Origin: Sulfuriferula sp047300855
Lineage (GTDB): Bacteria; Pseudomonadota; Gammaproteobacteria; Burkholderiales; Sulfuriferulaceae
DNA length: 64,000 nucleotides
Direction of reading: 5' to 3'
Assembly (NCBI RefSeq): GCF_047300855.1
Contig: NZ_CP170197.1
Location: 2,604,001-2,668,000 of the forward strand
Below the pieces are notes generated by a model. It saw only the letters and a list, made by a program, of their open reading frames with translations. It searched no databases and was not told where the DNA came from. The position numbers were made by a program, and so were the translations under genes. Positions 8,898 through 16,960 of the stretch are shown here, piece by piece. The number at the start of each line of letters is the position of its first letter. The first letter of the stretch is position 1.

Positions 8898-9574
8898 GCA
8901 CGCGTTCCCGGCCAGTGTGCGTCGAGCACCTTGCGCATACGCCCGGCCGCCTGCGGGGTGATGCCGGCAACTTCGGCCAGGGCATCCACACTGGCGGCAA
9001 ATACTGCCGCTGCGCTGCCAAAATGATCGAGCAATGCGCGCGCCAGATTCTCGTTGATGCCCGGCAATCCCTCCACCAGATAACGCTGGCCATTTACCGG
9101 ATCGAACGGCTTGCCGCTGCGCATCACAATCGGGTGGCCGATACCGTGCTGTGCCTGACTGGCCATGGTATACATCAGCTCGGCGCTGAATTCGGCACCC
9201 GGGCTGGGCACCAGCGGCACGCCTTCACCCACCGTGAGCCAGGCAATGGCCTCGCGAATCACCGCAGGGTCGGTATGGAAACGCCCACCATAGAGATCGC
9301 CCTCGATGATGAATATCGGTTGATCGAAGCTGGATTTGAGCTTGCCCACTTCGCCAAACAGGCGCTTGTCCATAATCGCCAGACTGAAATCGGTAGCGGA
9401 CTTGCGCTCCACCACCAGGCCACCGCCCAGATCATAGTCGCCGCAATCCAGCTCGGCGGGTTGGGTCACCAGCCCCTTGAAATTGCCCGGAAAGGTCTGC
9501 CAGTGCCGGAGCACCGGACCGTTATCTTCACGGGGATGAAAGCTTATGGAAACAGGGGTATCACTCATCGTCAT
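8894..9574 (-). CDS. XPF-like ERCC4-domain nuclease with helix-hairpin-helix
   Basis: 226-residue protein combining an ERCC4 nuclease core and a C-terminal (HhH)2 domain, the core layout of eukaryotic and archaeal XPF/MUS81 nucleases without the helicase. The catalytic signature GDxnERKx3D is complete: G45-D46, ERK at 56-58, D62. It is followed by MDKRLFGEVGKLKSSF and PIFIIEGDLYGGRF. The HhH part is around residues 165-222 (EGLPGINENLARALLDHFG, then VAGITPQAAGRMRKVL). It should cut branched or flap DNA as a dimer; that is inferred from the family. It is coupled to the FIST gene by a four-base overlap. A second in-frame ATG six bases later is an alternative start. Confidence 0.88.
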   Translation of the reverse strand: MTMSDTPVSISFHPREDNGPVLRHWQTFPGNFKGLVTQPAELDCGDYDLGGGLVVERKSATDFSLAIMDKRLFGEVGKLKSSFDQPIFIIEGDLYGGRFHTDPAVIREAIAWLTVGEGVPLVPSPGAEFSAELMYTMASQAQHGIGHPIVMRSGKPFDPVNGQRYLVEGLPGINENLARALLDHFGSAAAVFAASVDALAEVAGITPQAAGRMRKVLDAHWPGTRA

Positions 9575-9614
9575 GTTTGGCCGTGTCGTTTGAAAATAAT
9601 GTCACTATAACGTG

Positions 9615-10178
9615 TCAGAAGGAAGACCCCGGCTGCTTCAGGAAAACCAGCTCCTCAACAGTGCTGGGGCGGCCGAGAATCGCATTGCGATGCGGAAAAC
9701 GCCCAAAACGGGCGATCACCTCATGGTGCAGGTATGCATAGCGCACCGCTTCCGCCATGCCTTCCGCAGCGCGCAGGCTTTCAAACAGGGAAATCGAATA
9801 TAACTGATCTTCCAGCTTCTCACTGTGTTCGAAAGGCAGATAGACAAACATGCGCTGGCGCGGAGGCAGCACCTTGTCCAGACCTCGTGTAATGAGGTCG
9901 CGGGCGATATGCCGCGCTTGCGCATCGGTGGCAAAAGCCCGGGGCGTTGCACGAAACAGATTGCGCGGGAACTGGTCGAGCAGGATCACCAAGGCCAGGC
10001 CGGATGAGACGGATTCCTGCCAGTCGGCAAGCCGTCCATCTGCCGCTGCCTGATAATCCGCCAGGAATTCATCCCGCATCCGCGCATCGGTCAGTTCATC
10101 CTTGCCGAACCAGCGCCGCTGCTGCGCCTGCGCATCGCCATCGAACCAGAAAGACAGGATTTGTTGCGCGCTGTGCAT
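9615..10178 (-). CDS. DUF924 family protein
   Basis: 187-residue all-helical protein with the DUF924 hallmarks: ILSFWF near the start, LALVILLDQFPRNLFRATPRAFATD in the middle, and FVYLPFEHSEKLEDQ followed by HHEVIARFGRFPHRNAILGR. It is TPR-like in predicted fold, with no known enzymatic role. Length is normal for the family. It is not tightly linked to the nuclease gene (40 bases). It is divergent from the Slp-like gene at 10263. Confidence 0.88.
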   Translation of the reverse strand: MHSAQQILSFWFDGDAQAQQRRWFGKDELTDARMRDEFLADYQAAADGRLADWQESVSSGLALVILLDQFPRNLFRATPRAFATDAQARHIARDLITRGLDKVLPPRQRMFVYLPFEHSEKLEDQLYSISLFESLRAAEGMAEAVRYAYLHHEVIARFGRFPHRNAILGRPSTVEELVFLKQPGSSF

Positions 10179-10262
10179 GATGCATGTCTCAATTTAAACG
10201 TCATCAAGTGTGCGTTAAAGCGTGCCAATGAACAAGCCCGGCGGCAGGCGGTCCATACTGCC

Positions 10263-10703
10263 ATGGCACTGAATAAACCCATTACCCTGTTGCGATTTGC
10301 CCTGGTCATGCTGATGGTGGCGCCCGCAATGGCCGCCAACTTCGATCCTACCGGCCCCCGGGTGGAATGGCTGGGACAGATCATTGCCATTTATCGCGAG
10401 GATACGGATACCTGTTTTGAATTGAATGGCCCTTACGATACCTACGGCGCCATGCAGGCAGGCGCGACAGGTCAGTTCAAGACCTGCGCTTTTGGTTACT
10501 ACGATCCTGAAAAATTTGCGCCGGGACGCTGGCTAAAGATTATCGGCACACTGCAAAAAACTGCGCCACACAAAAATATGCCCTTGGTGCTCGGCGCGCG
10601 CCTGGCTCTCACCGAGCGTCCGTTACTGCTGCCTTATTCGGGAGACGCATGGTGCGATCCTGAGTACCCATTCTCTTGGTGGCCCCTTCCCTATGGATTG
10701 TAG
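10263..10703 (+). CDS. Exported Slp-like small protein
   Basis: 146 residues from the ATG at 10263. A signal peptide with hydrophobic core LLRFALVMLMVAPAMA is followed by a short beta-rich domain. The run VEWLGQIIAIYREDTDTCFEL and the later YDPEKFAPGRWLKIIGTL resemble the OB-like core of Slp family outer-membrane proteins (GxV...G.I...; APGR.L.V.GTL). There is no lipobox Cys after the signal peptide, unlike typical Slp lipoproteins. The frame stays open upstream, but the ATG just before the signal peptide is the sensible start. It ends with an aromatic-rich PFSWWPLPYGL tail. Function is unknown. Confidence 0.6.
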   Translation: MALNKPITLLRFALVMLMVAPAMAANFDPTGPRVEWLGQIIAIYREDTDTCFELNGPYDTYGAMQAGATGQFKTCAFGYYDPEKFAPGRWLKIIGTLQKTAPHKNMPLVLGARLALTERPLLLPYSGDAWCDPEYPFSWWPLPYGL

Positions 10704-10771
10704 AGCGCATCTCCCGGAACTCCATTACTGGGTACTGAAACCGCTAGTGGAGTTCTTCGTTCTATTTGGCA

Positions 10772-11782
10772 CTAAGCTGCAACACTGTATGGATGCTGGC
10801 TCCCAGCCACGGTTACGCTGTGTAGAATTTCGACCAGATGGCTCACAGCAGGGCCGGGGTTGCTGGTTCTGGATCCCCCGCGAATCAGATATAGCATGCC
10901 TTTGATGACATTCCCGCCCTGTAGGGGAAATGGCACAAGCGCACCCTGGTCAAGCAACTCCTGTACTCGATACTTCAAAAGCCAGGCAAATCCAAGGCCT
11001 TCCCGCACAGCCTCGATGGCCGTTTCAAAGTGGGCCACATTCCAGCACTGCCCCTGATGCAACCAGCGCCCAGCGCCGTTCCTTCTTTCAGGGTTTTCGA
11101 AATCGTGGATAACAATCTGCGTAATCTGTTCCAGATCGACCATGGTGATTTCCTTACCAGGGTTGAGCAGCGGGTGTCTGGGAGATATCACGGCGACATA
11201 TTCAACTTCCATCAACAGTTTGCCCAGGAACCCCACGGGTACTTGAGTACTAATCGCCAGGTCTGCACTGCCCTGCCGCAATGCTTCATCGATGCCGACA
11301 TTCGGAATTTCACTGAGCAGTACCAAGGTGCCGTTCCCGGTTCGCGCAAATTTTCTCAGGGCACTCATCAACAGACTGGGGGGAAAAGCAAAATCCACCA
11401 CCAATCTTATTTCGGGCTCCCAGCCCCGTTCCATAGCTGAGGCGAATGCCTCGATCTTGTTGGCGTCACCGATCAAGCGTCGCGACCGTTCCATTATCGC
11501 GCATCCCATTTCTGTCAGTTGCGCCTTCCTTCCCTCGATTCTCAGTAGCGGCACGCCCAACTGCTCCTGCAGCTTGGCGAGCGCATAACTGATTGCGGAC
11601 TGGCTGAGGTGCAAGTATTCAGATGCTTGGGCAAAACCTCCGCAATCCACTACTGCGTGCAGTACGCGCCATTGCCTAAGGCTGATGCGAGGGCTTCTGG
11701 CACCAGATAGCTGGATGTTTATGCTGTCATCACCGCCGTGCACCGGCGGCCTGCTGAATGTTCCATGTGCATCAACTACCAT
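10772..11782 (-). CDS. LysR-family transcriptional regulator
   Basis: 336 residues from the ATG at 11782, which is preceded by a strong AGGAGG (11791-11797 region). A longer frame to 11824 exists but lacks such a site. The winged HTH is clear: SLRQWRVLHAVVDCGGFAQA, then LHLSQSAISYALAKLQEQLG. A typical substrate-binding domain follows (VEYVAVISPRHPLLN, then GLGFAWLLKYRVQELL). The N-terminus carries an extra 30 residues before the HTH. It lies on the same strand as, and downstream of, the amyloid-like locus 12504-17251, so it could regulate that locus; this is inference from position only. Confidence 0.88.
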   Translation of the reverse strand: MVVDAHGTFSRPPVHGGDDSINIQLSGARSPRISLRQWRVLHAVVDCGGFAQASEYLHLSQSAISYALAKLQEQLGVPLLRIEGRKAQLTEMGCAIMERSRRLIGDANKIEAFASAMERGWEPEIRLVVDFAFPPSLLMSALRKFARTGNGTLVLLSEIPNVGIDEALRQGSADLAISTQVPVGFLGKLLMEVEYVAVISPRHPLLNPGKEITMVDLEQITQIVIHDFENPERRNGAGRWLHQGQCWNVAHFETAIEAVREGLGFAWLLKYRVQELLDQGALVPFPLQGGNVIKGMLYLIRGGSRTSNPGPAVSHLVEILHSVTVAGSQHPYSVAA

Positions 11783-12503
11783 AATGTCCACTCCTCCTGA
11801 TGTTAAGGCCACGCGTCCCTGCATCAGCAGGCGGAGTGTGGCCAGTGCGTCGAATTAGACGGCCAAAATGGCTGAATCAGATCCCTTCGTTCGCATTCGG
11901 AACACGCGCAAACATATCGAAATATTGCAATGAAAAAAGGTTAAAAGCGAAGTGGCGCGCGGCGATGGACAGTAGATTCCCCTCGGCGCCGAATAGCCGC
12001 ACATTACCGCCCGAGAAGTATTCATGCCCTTCATTTCGTCAATGGAAACGAGCGGATCAACTTCCGAGAAGCCTGCTGAACAGTGGATCCCTCTGGTGTC
12101 CGGCGGAAAGAATGTTGATGAGCAGTCTGTCGCCAAGCCCGTGGCGGAGACAACGCGCGCGGTCGCCCTCGGGCATGTCGGTACACAGCACCGCTTAGGC
12201 TGCCTTGAGTGCCAAGTCGCACAATCTTTGGTATTCATTTTTTCTCCCGCATCTGCGGCGACACCCTCACCTTAGATCTGTTGCCATTAAGCGCATTAAA
12301 AATTTCTCTTCCCGGTAACCAGCAAATACCGCACCAGGAAAATGAATAATCTATTTATTCGATGTGTTTTTTTTGGAACAGGGGGCGTGGCCCGCAGCTG
12401 TAAAGATATTCGACAGCGCGTAAGGAAAAAGGTGGACGTGCCTCTCCCGAAGCCTTGGTCTACATCAGCCCTGCTTAGGCCGGAAACCAAAAACGGGCAA
12501 GAT
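11783..12503. other. Long gap between LysR gene and repeat-protein gene
   Basis: About 720 bases without a gene I can support. Short frames on both strands look non-coding, with Cys/Arg/Ser-rich composition. The stretch 12354-12425 is clearly related to 13558-13629 (see the repeat entries). The remainder holds the LysR leader with its ribosome site and otherwise nothing recognised. Decayed coding sequence cannot be excluded around 11950-12240. Confidence 0.5.
12354..12425 (+). repeat. Repeated element, copy A (TGTAAA-N5-TCGACA core)
   Basis: Copy A begins TTTATTCGA and, 45 bases on, carries TGTAAAGATATTCGACA (12399-12415) within GCTGT...ACAGC arms. Copy B at 13558-13629 has the same order and nearly the same spacing (46 bases). 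The core is an imperfect inverted repeat, as for a dimeric regulator site. It lies about 620 bases upstream of the LysR start on that gene's strand and just beyond the stop of the repeat-protein gene. Confidence 0.6.
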
Positions 12504-13346
12504 TCACATCGCCACTGGTTTGACAAGCAGGGCATTGACCATCACGGGTATGGCGCCGGATACGTCGATCACAAAAACCGGAGGAATCCGCGAACGCGGT
12601 GGTTTGGAAAATGACAACGACATCGTAGTGCTGTCGCCGACCGGAGTGTTACCGTTCTGATCGCCCGTGGTGAGTGTGTAGTTCACAAGCTGCCCGCCCA
12701 ACACCTCGGTCGAGGTCACCGACACCGCTGGGGCACTTGCATCTGGCCTCATTACCGGCTGCGACCAGATGGTTTCGCCTGCCGCCGCATTACTTGGTAA
12801 CCAATGGGGCTGCCCATTTATGATGATCGCTATGCCAAGTGTCGTGTTAAGCGCAATTGGTGCGGTAATGATCGCCAGCCCGGTGGCATGGCCTGTCGCA
12901 GCGGAACCCGTCAAATAAGTCTGCCCATTCATGTTAACTACCCCGGCAGATGCCGCGGCGAAGGCAGAGGAACCAGTGGCGGTTGCCAGCGCAACGGCTT
13001 CGCCTCCCGCCCCATAACCTGTCAAATCAGGCTGTTCATTGATGATGCCTGCCTTGGCGGATGCCACGATATACGCAAATGGACCGGTAGCGACCGCAAG
13101 GACGGCAGCTTGGCTCCGCGCTCCATAGCCTGTCAAATAAGGCAGTCTATTGAGTGTAAACACATTGGTGGAGGTCTCGGTGAATACGTTTCGGCCGGTG
13201 GCATTTGCCTGGGCGATGGCATACACGTTGGCGCCGGCGGCCGTGACCGCATCCATTTGAGCTGCCCCCATAACCACGGGATCGGCCCTGACCACAGTCA
13301 TCGCGCCGCCCAGAACAGCCACCGCACAAAGTGTTCTCAGCTTCAT
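12504..13346 (-). CDS. Exported 37-residue-repeat protein with AQMDxVTA segment
   Basis: 280 residues from the ATG at 13346, with TGGAGA just upstream. A signal peptide (to about A21) is followed by MGAAQMDAVTAAG (26-38), shared with three smaller proteins at 16066-17251. Imperfect tandem repeats then begin at L71, L108 and L145 (LTGYGA, LTGYGA, LTGSAA), exactly 37 residues apart, with a degraded fourth near 182. Repeats are rich in Ala, Gly, Thr, Asn and Gln. The C-terminal 80 residues are different and may form a beta domain. I infer a secreted, possibly amyloid-forming fibre protein handled by the adjacent C39 peptidase and barrel. No known family is recognised with certainty. Confidence 0.75.
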   Translation of the reverse strand: MKLRTLCAVAVLGGAMTVVRADPVVMGAAQMDAVTAAGANVYAIAQANATGRNVFTETSTNVFTLNRLPYLTGYGARSQAAVLAVATGPFAYIVASAKAGIINEQPDLTGYGAGGEAVALATATGSSAFAAASAGVVNMNGQTYLTGSAATGHATGLAIITAPIALNTTLGIAIIINGQPHWLPSNAAAGETIWSQPVMRPDASAPAVSVTSTEVLGGQLVNYTLTTGDQNGNTPVGDSTTMSLSFSKPPRSRIPPVFVIDVSGAIPVMVNALLVKPVAM

Positions 13347-13786
13347 ATTTCTCCAGGCCTGGTGCTTTTCTAAGAGCAAGCGCTCCGTGTAATGCCCGGT
13401 ATTTCCTGCCTCACCCGCTACGCCTTTACTGGAGCGAGGCGCTGGCTTTCATGTCGTTCACCACCACAGGCGAAGTGAAGTGGACGGCGACGGCACGCTC
13501 GACTCGGTCCACAATAAAAGTGGAAGCACACGCCATGCCCAAGAAGACATACATCTGTTTATTCGAAGTATTTTATTTCTTGGTGACGGCTTGCGCCGGC
13601 AGCTGTAAAAATTCTCGACAGTTAGGAAAGTGAAAACGCGGGGATTGGGAATGAGGCTCCCTGGCCTCCACGTCCTTGGAAGTGAGGGACGAGCGTAAGC
13701 GAGCCGGAACCTTTTCTGGCCCCCTTTATCAAGGGGCCAATTTCTGCAATCCCCGCCTTGGTAAGGTGGTTACTAGAGGTGGAGAT
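13347..13786. promoter_or_regulatory. Upstream region of the repeat-protein gene
   Basis: 440 bases between the barrel gene and the repeat-protein gene, both on the minus strand, so the repeat protein probably has its own promoter here. It contains repeat copy B (13558-13629). It also has a hairpin at 13717-13739 (TGGCCCC... ...GGGGCCA, one bulge) that may end the barrel transcript, though no clear U-run follows on the minus strand. No gene is seen. Confidence 0.45.
13558..13629 (+). repeat. Repeated element, copy B (TGTAAA-N5-TCGACA core)
   Basis: Copy B carries TGTAAAAATTCTCGACA at 13604-13620, an imperfect palindrome differing from copy A at three of 17 positions. It sits 258-274 bases upstream of the start codon of the repeat-protein gene. 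Between its TTTATTCGA start and the core lies TTGGTGACGGCTTGC, which is sigma-54-like on the plus strand but one base short in spacing. A regulatory role is inferred from repetition, palindromic form and position. Confidence 0.55.
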
Positions 13787-15055
13787 TCAATAATTGAAGC
13801 GGATCGGCAGTGTAAACTGGATGGCGTATTTGGGCGCATCGTTGCTCAGCCCCATACTTAACACAGTGTTGAACATCACGTTCTTGCTCAGGATGGAGGA
13901 AGCGCCCACGTTGAACATACCGACCGTCTGCTCCGATCCGGGAACCTTGCTGCCGTTGATTTGCAGCTTCTGCACGAAGGTCTGGGAGAAAGAAAATTGC
14001 AGCGATGTCTGGGGGCTTGCGGCCAGCACAGTCCCCACGGAGAAGCCGATCTGATCGCCCTGCCTGATTTGATCTTTTTCGAAGGCCTTCTGATATGAAA
14101 GGCTTCCGACAAAGGCCAAGGGATCCTGGCGCTTGAGGGCAACCAACTGGACCTGAGCGGCTGGGTTGCCCGCCGGCAGTGCTACCCCGTTGTTAACCCG
14201 ATCTCCGTTGCCAACGATATAGGTAAATCGCCCAATGAGGTCCGGACGCCAGCCGCGCTCGCGCGCCAAGGTCTTGGCCACCCCTACCGAGAGGTCGCCC
14301 AGGCCGCTGGCGTTGGCCGATCCGGTGAAACGGCCGGCGGGGCCAAAATCAGTCAACAATGATTGATGCACGAAACTGTAGGGCAGACCGAATTCCAATT
14401 GGGAGTCCCATGGTAGCCCGACTTTCAGGGCAAGGTTCCCCGTTGTTTCGTCACGCTTCACCTGCTGGGGCACGAGCGCATTACTTCCGCCTAAATTGTA
14501 TATTAACGGGTAGGAGGATGTCTCCCGGCGCGCATAGGTGAGACTCGGCTCGAAATCGATCTGGCCTGCTGGCAGCAGCAGCGCACCCGTCTGAGTGAGG
14601 TTCCGCTCCAAGGCCCGTTGAGCGGCTTCTACATCGACCGAGAAGCTGCCCGGACCGGAAGATGTCTTGCCCGGCTGTCCGACGGGTGCCGCAGACGGCT
14701 GTGGCTGTCCCGATCCAGCCGGAGCTTGCGCCACCGTGGCAGCCATTTTTCCCGTCGCGGTCTGACTTGCGGCAGGACTGGGAGCTCCGAAGGCATTCAG
14801 CCGCCGTTCCAGGTCATTCTGCTGTTTTTGCAGCTTGGCGATAATTTCATTACGCGCCGTCAACTGGCGCTCCAGGTCGTCCATCCGCTTTTGCAGCTTG
14901 GCGATGTCCGCATCGTGGGCCGTCAGCTTGCGGGTGTGACCGGCTGCCCCGCTTCGGGAGGTCGTGTCCGCGGCGATCGATGGAACCGAAACACACAACA
15001 GACCGATCCCGGATAAGGCTGCTACCAACACCTTTTGCGATATTACCCGTCTCAT
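13787..15055 (-). CDS. Coiled-coil plus beta-barrel outer-membrane protein, FapF-like
   Basis: 422 residues. A signal peptide ends near A29. A coiled coil follows at about 45-91 with repeated IAKLQKRMDDLERQL-type heptads, then a Pro/Gly/Ala/Gln linker (about 92-137). The remaining 280 residues alternate like amphipathic strands and end in LPIRFNY with a terminal aromatic, typical of an outer-membrane barrel. FapF, the trimeric secretion channel of functional amyloid in Pseudomonas, has this same coiled-coil-plus-barrel design. A C39 peptidase gene lies 66 bases upstream, as FapD accompanies FapF. I infer that it exports the AQMDxVTAG proteins across the outer membrane. A phenol-degradation-type channel (Phenol_MetA_deg) is the look-alike. 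Confidence 0.75.
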   Translation of the reverse strand: MRRVISQKVLVAALSGIGLLCVSVPSIAADTTSRSGAAGHTRKLTAHDADIAKLQKRMDDLERQLTARNEIIAKLQKQQNDLERRLNAFGAPSPAASQTATGKMAATVAQAPAGSGQPQPSAAPVGQPGKTSSGPGSFSVDVEAAQRALERNLTQTGALLLPAGQIDFEPSLTYARRETSSYPLIYNLGGSNALVPQQVKRDETTGNLALKVGLPWDSQLEFGLPYSFVHQSLLTDFGPAGRFTGSANASGLGDLSVGVAKTLARERGWRPDLIGRFTYIVGNGDRVNNGVALPAGNPAAQVQLVALKRQDPLAFVGSLSYQKAFEKDQIRQGDQIGFSVGTVLAASPQTSLQFSFSQTFVQKLQINGSKVPGSEQTVGMFNVGASSILSKNVMFNTVLSMGLSNDAPKYAIQFTLPIRFNY

Positions 15056-15121
15056 TCCCTGCCCCTTATCCTGAAGTTGTTTCTTGAAGTTGCTGCCAAA
15101 CCTGCGCTAAGCATACGGATT

Positions 15122-15757
15122 TTACTCCAAGGTGACAAAATCACTGTCCCGAGGCGCTAATTCATTGGGCGGGCCTTCGACGCCATCGCGCTGCTTGATC
15201 ACAAAACCCACACGGCCGATATTGGAAAAGTCGATCCAGGCGTCAAGAAAATCGCTTACCAGCATGGTACGGTTGCCCCACGCGGGGTCCGCCAGCAGCA
15301 CGCGGTTGCCCAGCAGCCCGCGGAAGACGACGAAGTGGTTGTAGCCCAAAATGTTGATAGGCACCATGATGGGAGCCATCTTGATCAGATCCCTGAGCTC
15401 CATCTTGCCGTTGGCGACCCCGAGATAACCTTGGGAGTCCGTGTAGCGCTTGAGGTCGAGCAAGGAGAAGCCTTGACGGATCTGCACCAGCTCGGGGTGC
15501 TTGATGTACTCTGGCCGGTTCATCAGGCTGACGGCGACCTCCTTCTCGGTCACCGGTTCGCCATACTGGTGGCGGAACAGCGTGGCGAGCGCCGCCGCTC
15601 CGCAGCTCAAGTCCCATTTCTGGATGACTACGTGCGCATGCCGCATTTCCAAAAGTGATGTAACAACGCGCTCCCGGGCTTGGGTAGCAGCGGACAAGAC
15701 CAACAACAAAATCGTACAGCCGGCACAGAAGGCCCGGGCAGTCATGAATGACGCCAT
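15122..15757 (-). CDS. Exported C39-family cysteine peptidase, FapD-like
   Basis: 211 residues from the ATG at 15757 (AAAGG upstream). A TTG seven codons earlier is possible but has no benefit. The signal peptide core is CTILLLVLSAATQA. The peptidase triad is visible: Cys52 in DLSCGAAALATLF, His141 in GYNHFVVFRG and Asp157 in LLADPAWGN, with the oxyanion Gln46 in VIQKWD. C39 peptidases cut after double-glycine-like leaders. This one has no ABC transporter and carries a signal peptide, so it must act in the periplasm, like FapD. The natural substrates are the neighbours carrying AQMDxVTAG. It is followed by the barrel gene on the same strand. Confidence 0.85.
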   Translation of the reverse strand: MASFMTARAFCAGCTILLLVLSAATQARERVVTSLLEMRHAHVVIQKWDLSCGAAALATLFRHQYGEPVTEKEVAVSLMNRPEYIKHPELVQIRQGFSLLDLKRYTDSQGYLGVANGKMELRDLIKMAPIMVPINILGYNHFVVFRGLLGNRVLLADPAWGNRTMLVSDFLDAWIDFSNIGRVGFVIKQRDGVEGPPNELAPRDSDFVTLE

Positions 15758-15930
15758 GGATGATACCTTTCGCTTCAAGACAAGCCTTGACTGTCACAGA
15801 GGTGGCCGCAGAGATAAAGGGGAGAAGCTGCTGGACCTGCAATTCTCATCTCAGCGTGTGCGCCGCAATCCTAATACCGTGCCCCGGAAAGGTCAATTTC
15901 GCCGCGTCGGGCCAATGGGAAAAAGTCAAG

Positions 15931-16041
15931 CGGTAGCACGATGACGGTTGCCACCGGCCCCGCTTGGCGGTAGCACGACGATGGTTGCCGTCAGCTCCGC
16001 TTGGCGGTAGCACGACGACGGTTGTCGCCGGCCCCGCTTGC
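15931..16041. repeat. Three tandem copies of a 37-bp repeat
   Basis: Units at 15931-15967, 15968-16004 and 16005-16041 all start CGGTAGCACGA and end CCGCTTG(G/C). Unit length is 37 bp, so the frame changes from copy to copy and the array is not coding. It lies in the 308-base gap between the C39 peptidase start and the stop of the gene at 16066. The rest of the gap (15758-15930) shows only the ribosome site of the peptidase gene. No spacers are present, so it is not a CRISPR array. Confidence 0.9.
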
Positions 16042-16065
16042 AAGATGCGCATCGGTGCGGGCGGT

Positions 16066-16509
16066 TCACCTGAAAAATGGCTGCTCATAGGTGCCATATG
16101 CCACCAACACGCTGCCACTGATTGAGGTGCCGCCGACTTGCCGGCTCGTGTTCCCGCCAATGACCAAAACCCGCGTTCCCGGCACCGAGGCCGATGTCGT
16201 AGCTGCCGTGGCAACATCAGCTGTCGGCCCGAACGCTGTGGCTGTCCCGACAGACTCTGCTACCGCCACATTAGCCGTATCGTAGGATCCTCCATAGGGT
16301 CCACTCACGGTGTATGCAGCAACATTAGCGTTGGTGGACGTCCCGGTAACGACAAAGGCGCCGGCGGCCAGAGCCAGACTGCCCGCTGTAGCGTCGGCGC
16401 CTGCTGTCACAGCATCCATCTGAGCCGCCCCAAGCACCACGGGGTCGGCCATGGCCACTGAGGACGCGCCGCACAAGAGCATCACCGCACAAAGGGTGTT
16501 CTTGATCAT
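16066..16509 (-). CDS. Exported AQMDxVTAG-segment protein
   Basis: 147 residues from the second of two adjacent ATGs. AGGAG is 6 bases before 16509 and only 3 before 16512, so the later one is preferred. The signal peptide (core TLCAVMLLCGASSVAMA) is followed by LGAAQMDAVTAGA at 26-38. An Ala, Thr, Val and Gly-rich remainder follows, ending GTYEQPFFR. Its first 38 residues closely match those of the 37-residue-repeat protein at 12504, so the two are paralogues. The segment has the hydrophobic spacing of double-glycine leaders. I infer a secreted substrate of the adjacent C39 peptidase. No family name is known to me. Confidence 0.72.
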   Translation of the reverse strand: MIKNTLCAVMLLCGASSVAMADPVVLGAAQMDAVTAGADATAGSLALAAGAFVVTGTSTNANVAAYTVSGPYGGSYDTANVAVAESVGTATAFGPTADVATAATTSASVPGTRVLVIGGNTSRQVGGTSISGSVLVAYGTYEQPFFR

Positions 16510-16594
16510 CATGTTCTCCTAAATCATGCGTTTCTTGACTACCACACGCCCCACGCTATGCATAGGGCGTGTCCTACCTGCTACCCGAACACCC

Positions 16595-16900
16595 TTACGG
16601 CAACGTAGCGGTAGAGCCAGCGGTGCTACCTGCGGTAGCCACACCCAGGTACGAGACGGCAACCGCATAAGACTGAGCAGCCCCACCCGCAAACGTGTTG
16701 TTGTTCACAAGCGTCTGGGTATATGCACCGGTGTGCGAAACCCAGTCGCCGAAGCTGCCAGCGGCACCAAGAGCAATGGCGGTGCCACCGGCGGTTACGC
16801 CGTCCATCTGAGCGTCGGAAAGGGCGACAGGCCCGGCATTGGCTAGACCAGCGGAAGCGAGCAGCAGGCCAGCAACAAACGTAGAAGTAATGGTTTTCAT
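16595..16900 (-). CDS. Small exported AQMDxVTAGG-segment protein
   Basis: 101 residues from the ATG at 16900, with AGGAG about 8 bases upstream; the longer frame to 16948 lacks this. The signal peptide ends near A22 (LLLASAGLANA), then comes LSDAQMDGVTAGG (27-39). A Gly, Ala, Ser, Thr and Asn-rich tail of 60 residues contains TLVNNNTFAGGAAQSYAVAV. It is the second gene of the minus-strand cluster, 60 bases after the gene at 16961. The tail is strongly beta- or amyloid-prone by composition. Probable secreted substrate of the C39 peptidase; the family is unrecognised. Confidence 0.72.
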   Translation of the reverse strand: MKTITSTFVAGLLLASAGLANAGPVALSDAQMDGVTAGGTAIALGAAGSFGDWVSHTGAYTQTLVNNNTFAGGAAQSYAVAVSYLGVATAGSTAGSTATLP

Positions 16901-16960
16901 GTCTAAATCTCCTATGGAAGAACTAAGGTTAATCAGTAAAATCCGCATTCGGAATGCGCA

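Noticed and set aside
11855..12238. Open frames on both strands between LysR and the repeat protein
   Set aside because: Cys/Arg/Ser-rich translations, no ribosome site and no recognisable domain.
13581..13596. Sigma-54 promoter TTGGTGACGGCTTGC
   Set aside because: GG-to-GC spacing is one base short of the -24/-12 rule, it points away from the minus-strand genes, and copy A lacks it.
15931..16041. Possible CRISPR array
   Set aside because: The three 37-bp units are directly adjacent without spacers, and no cas gene is present.
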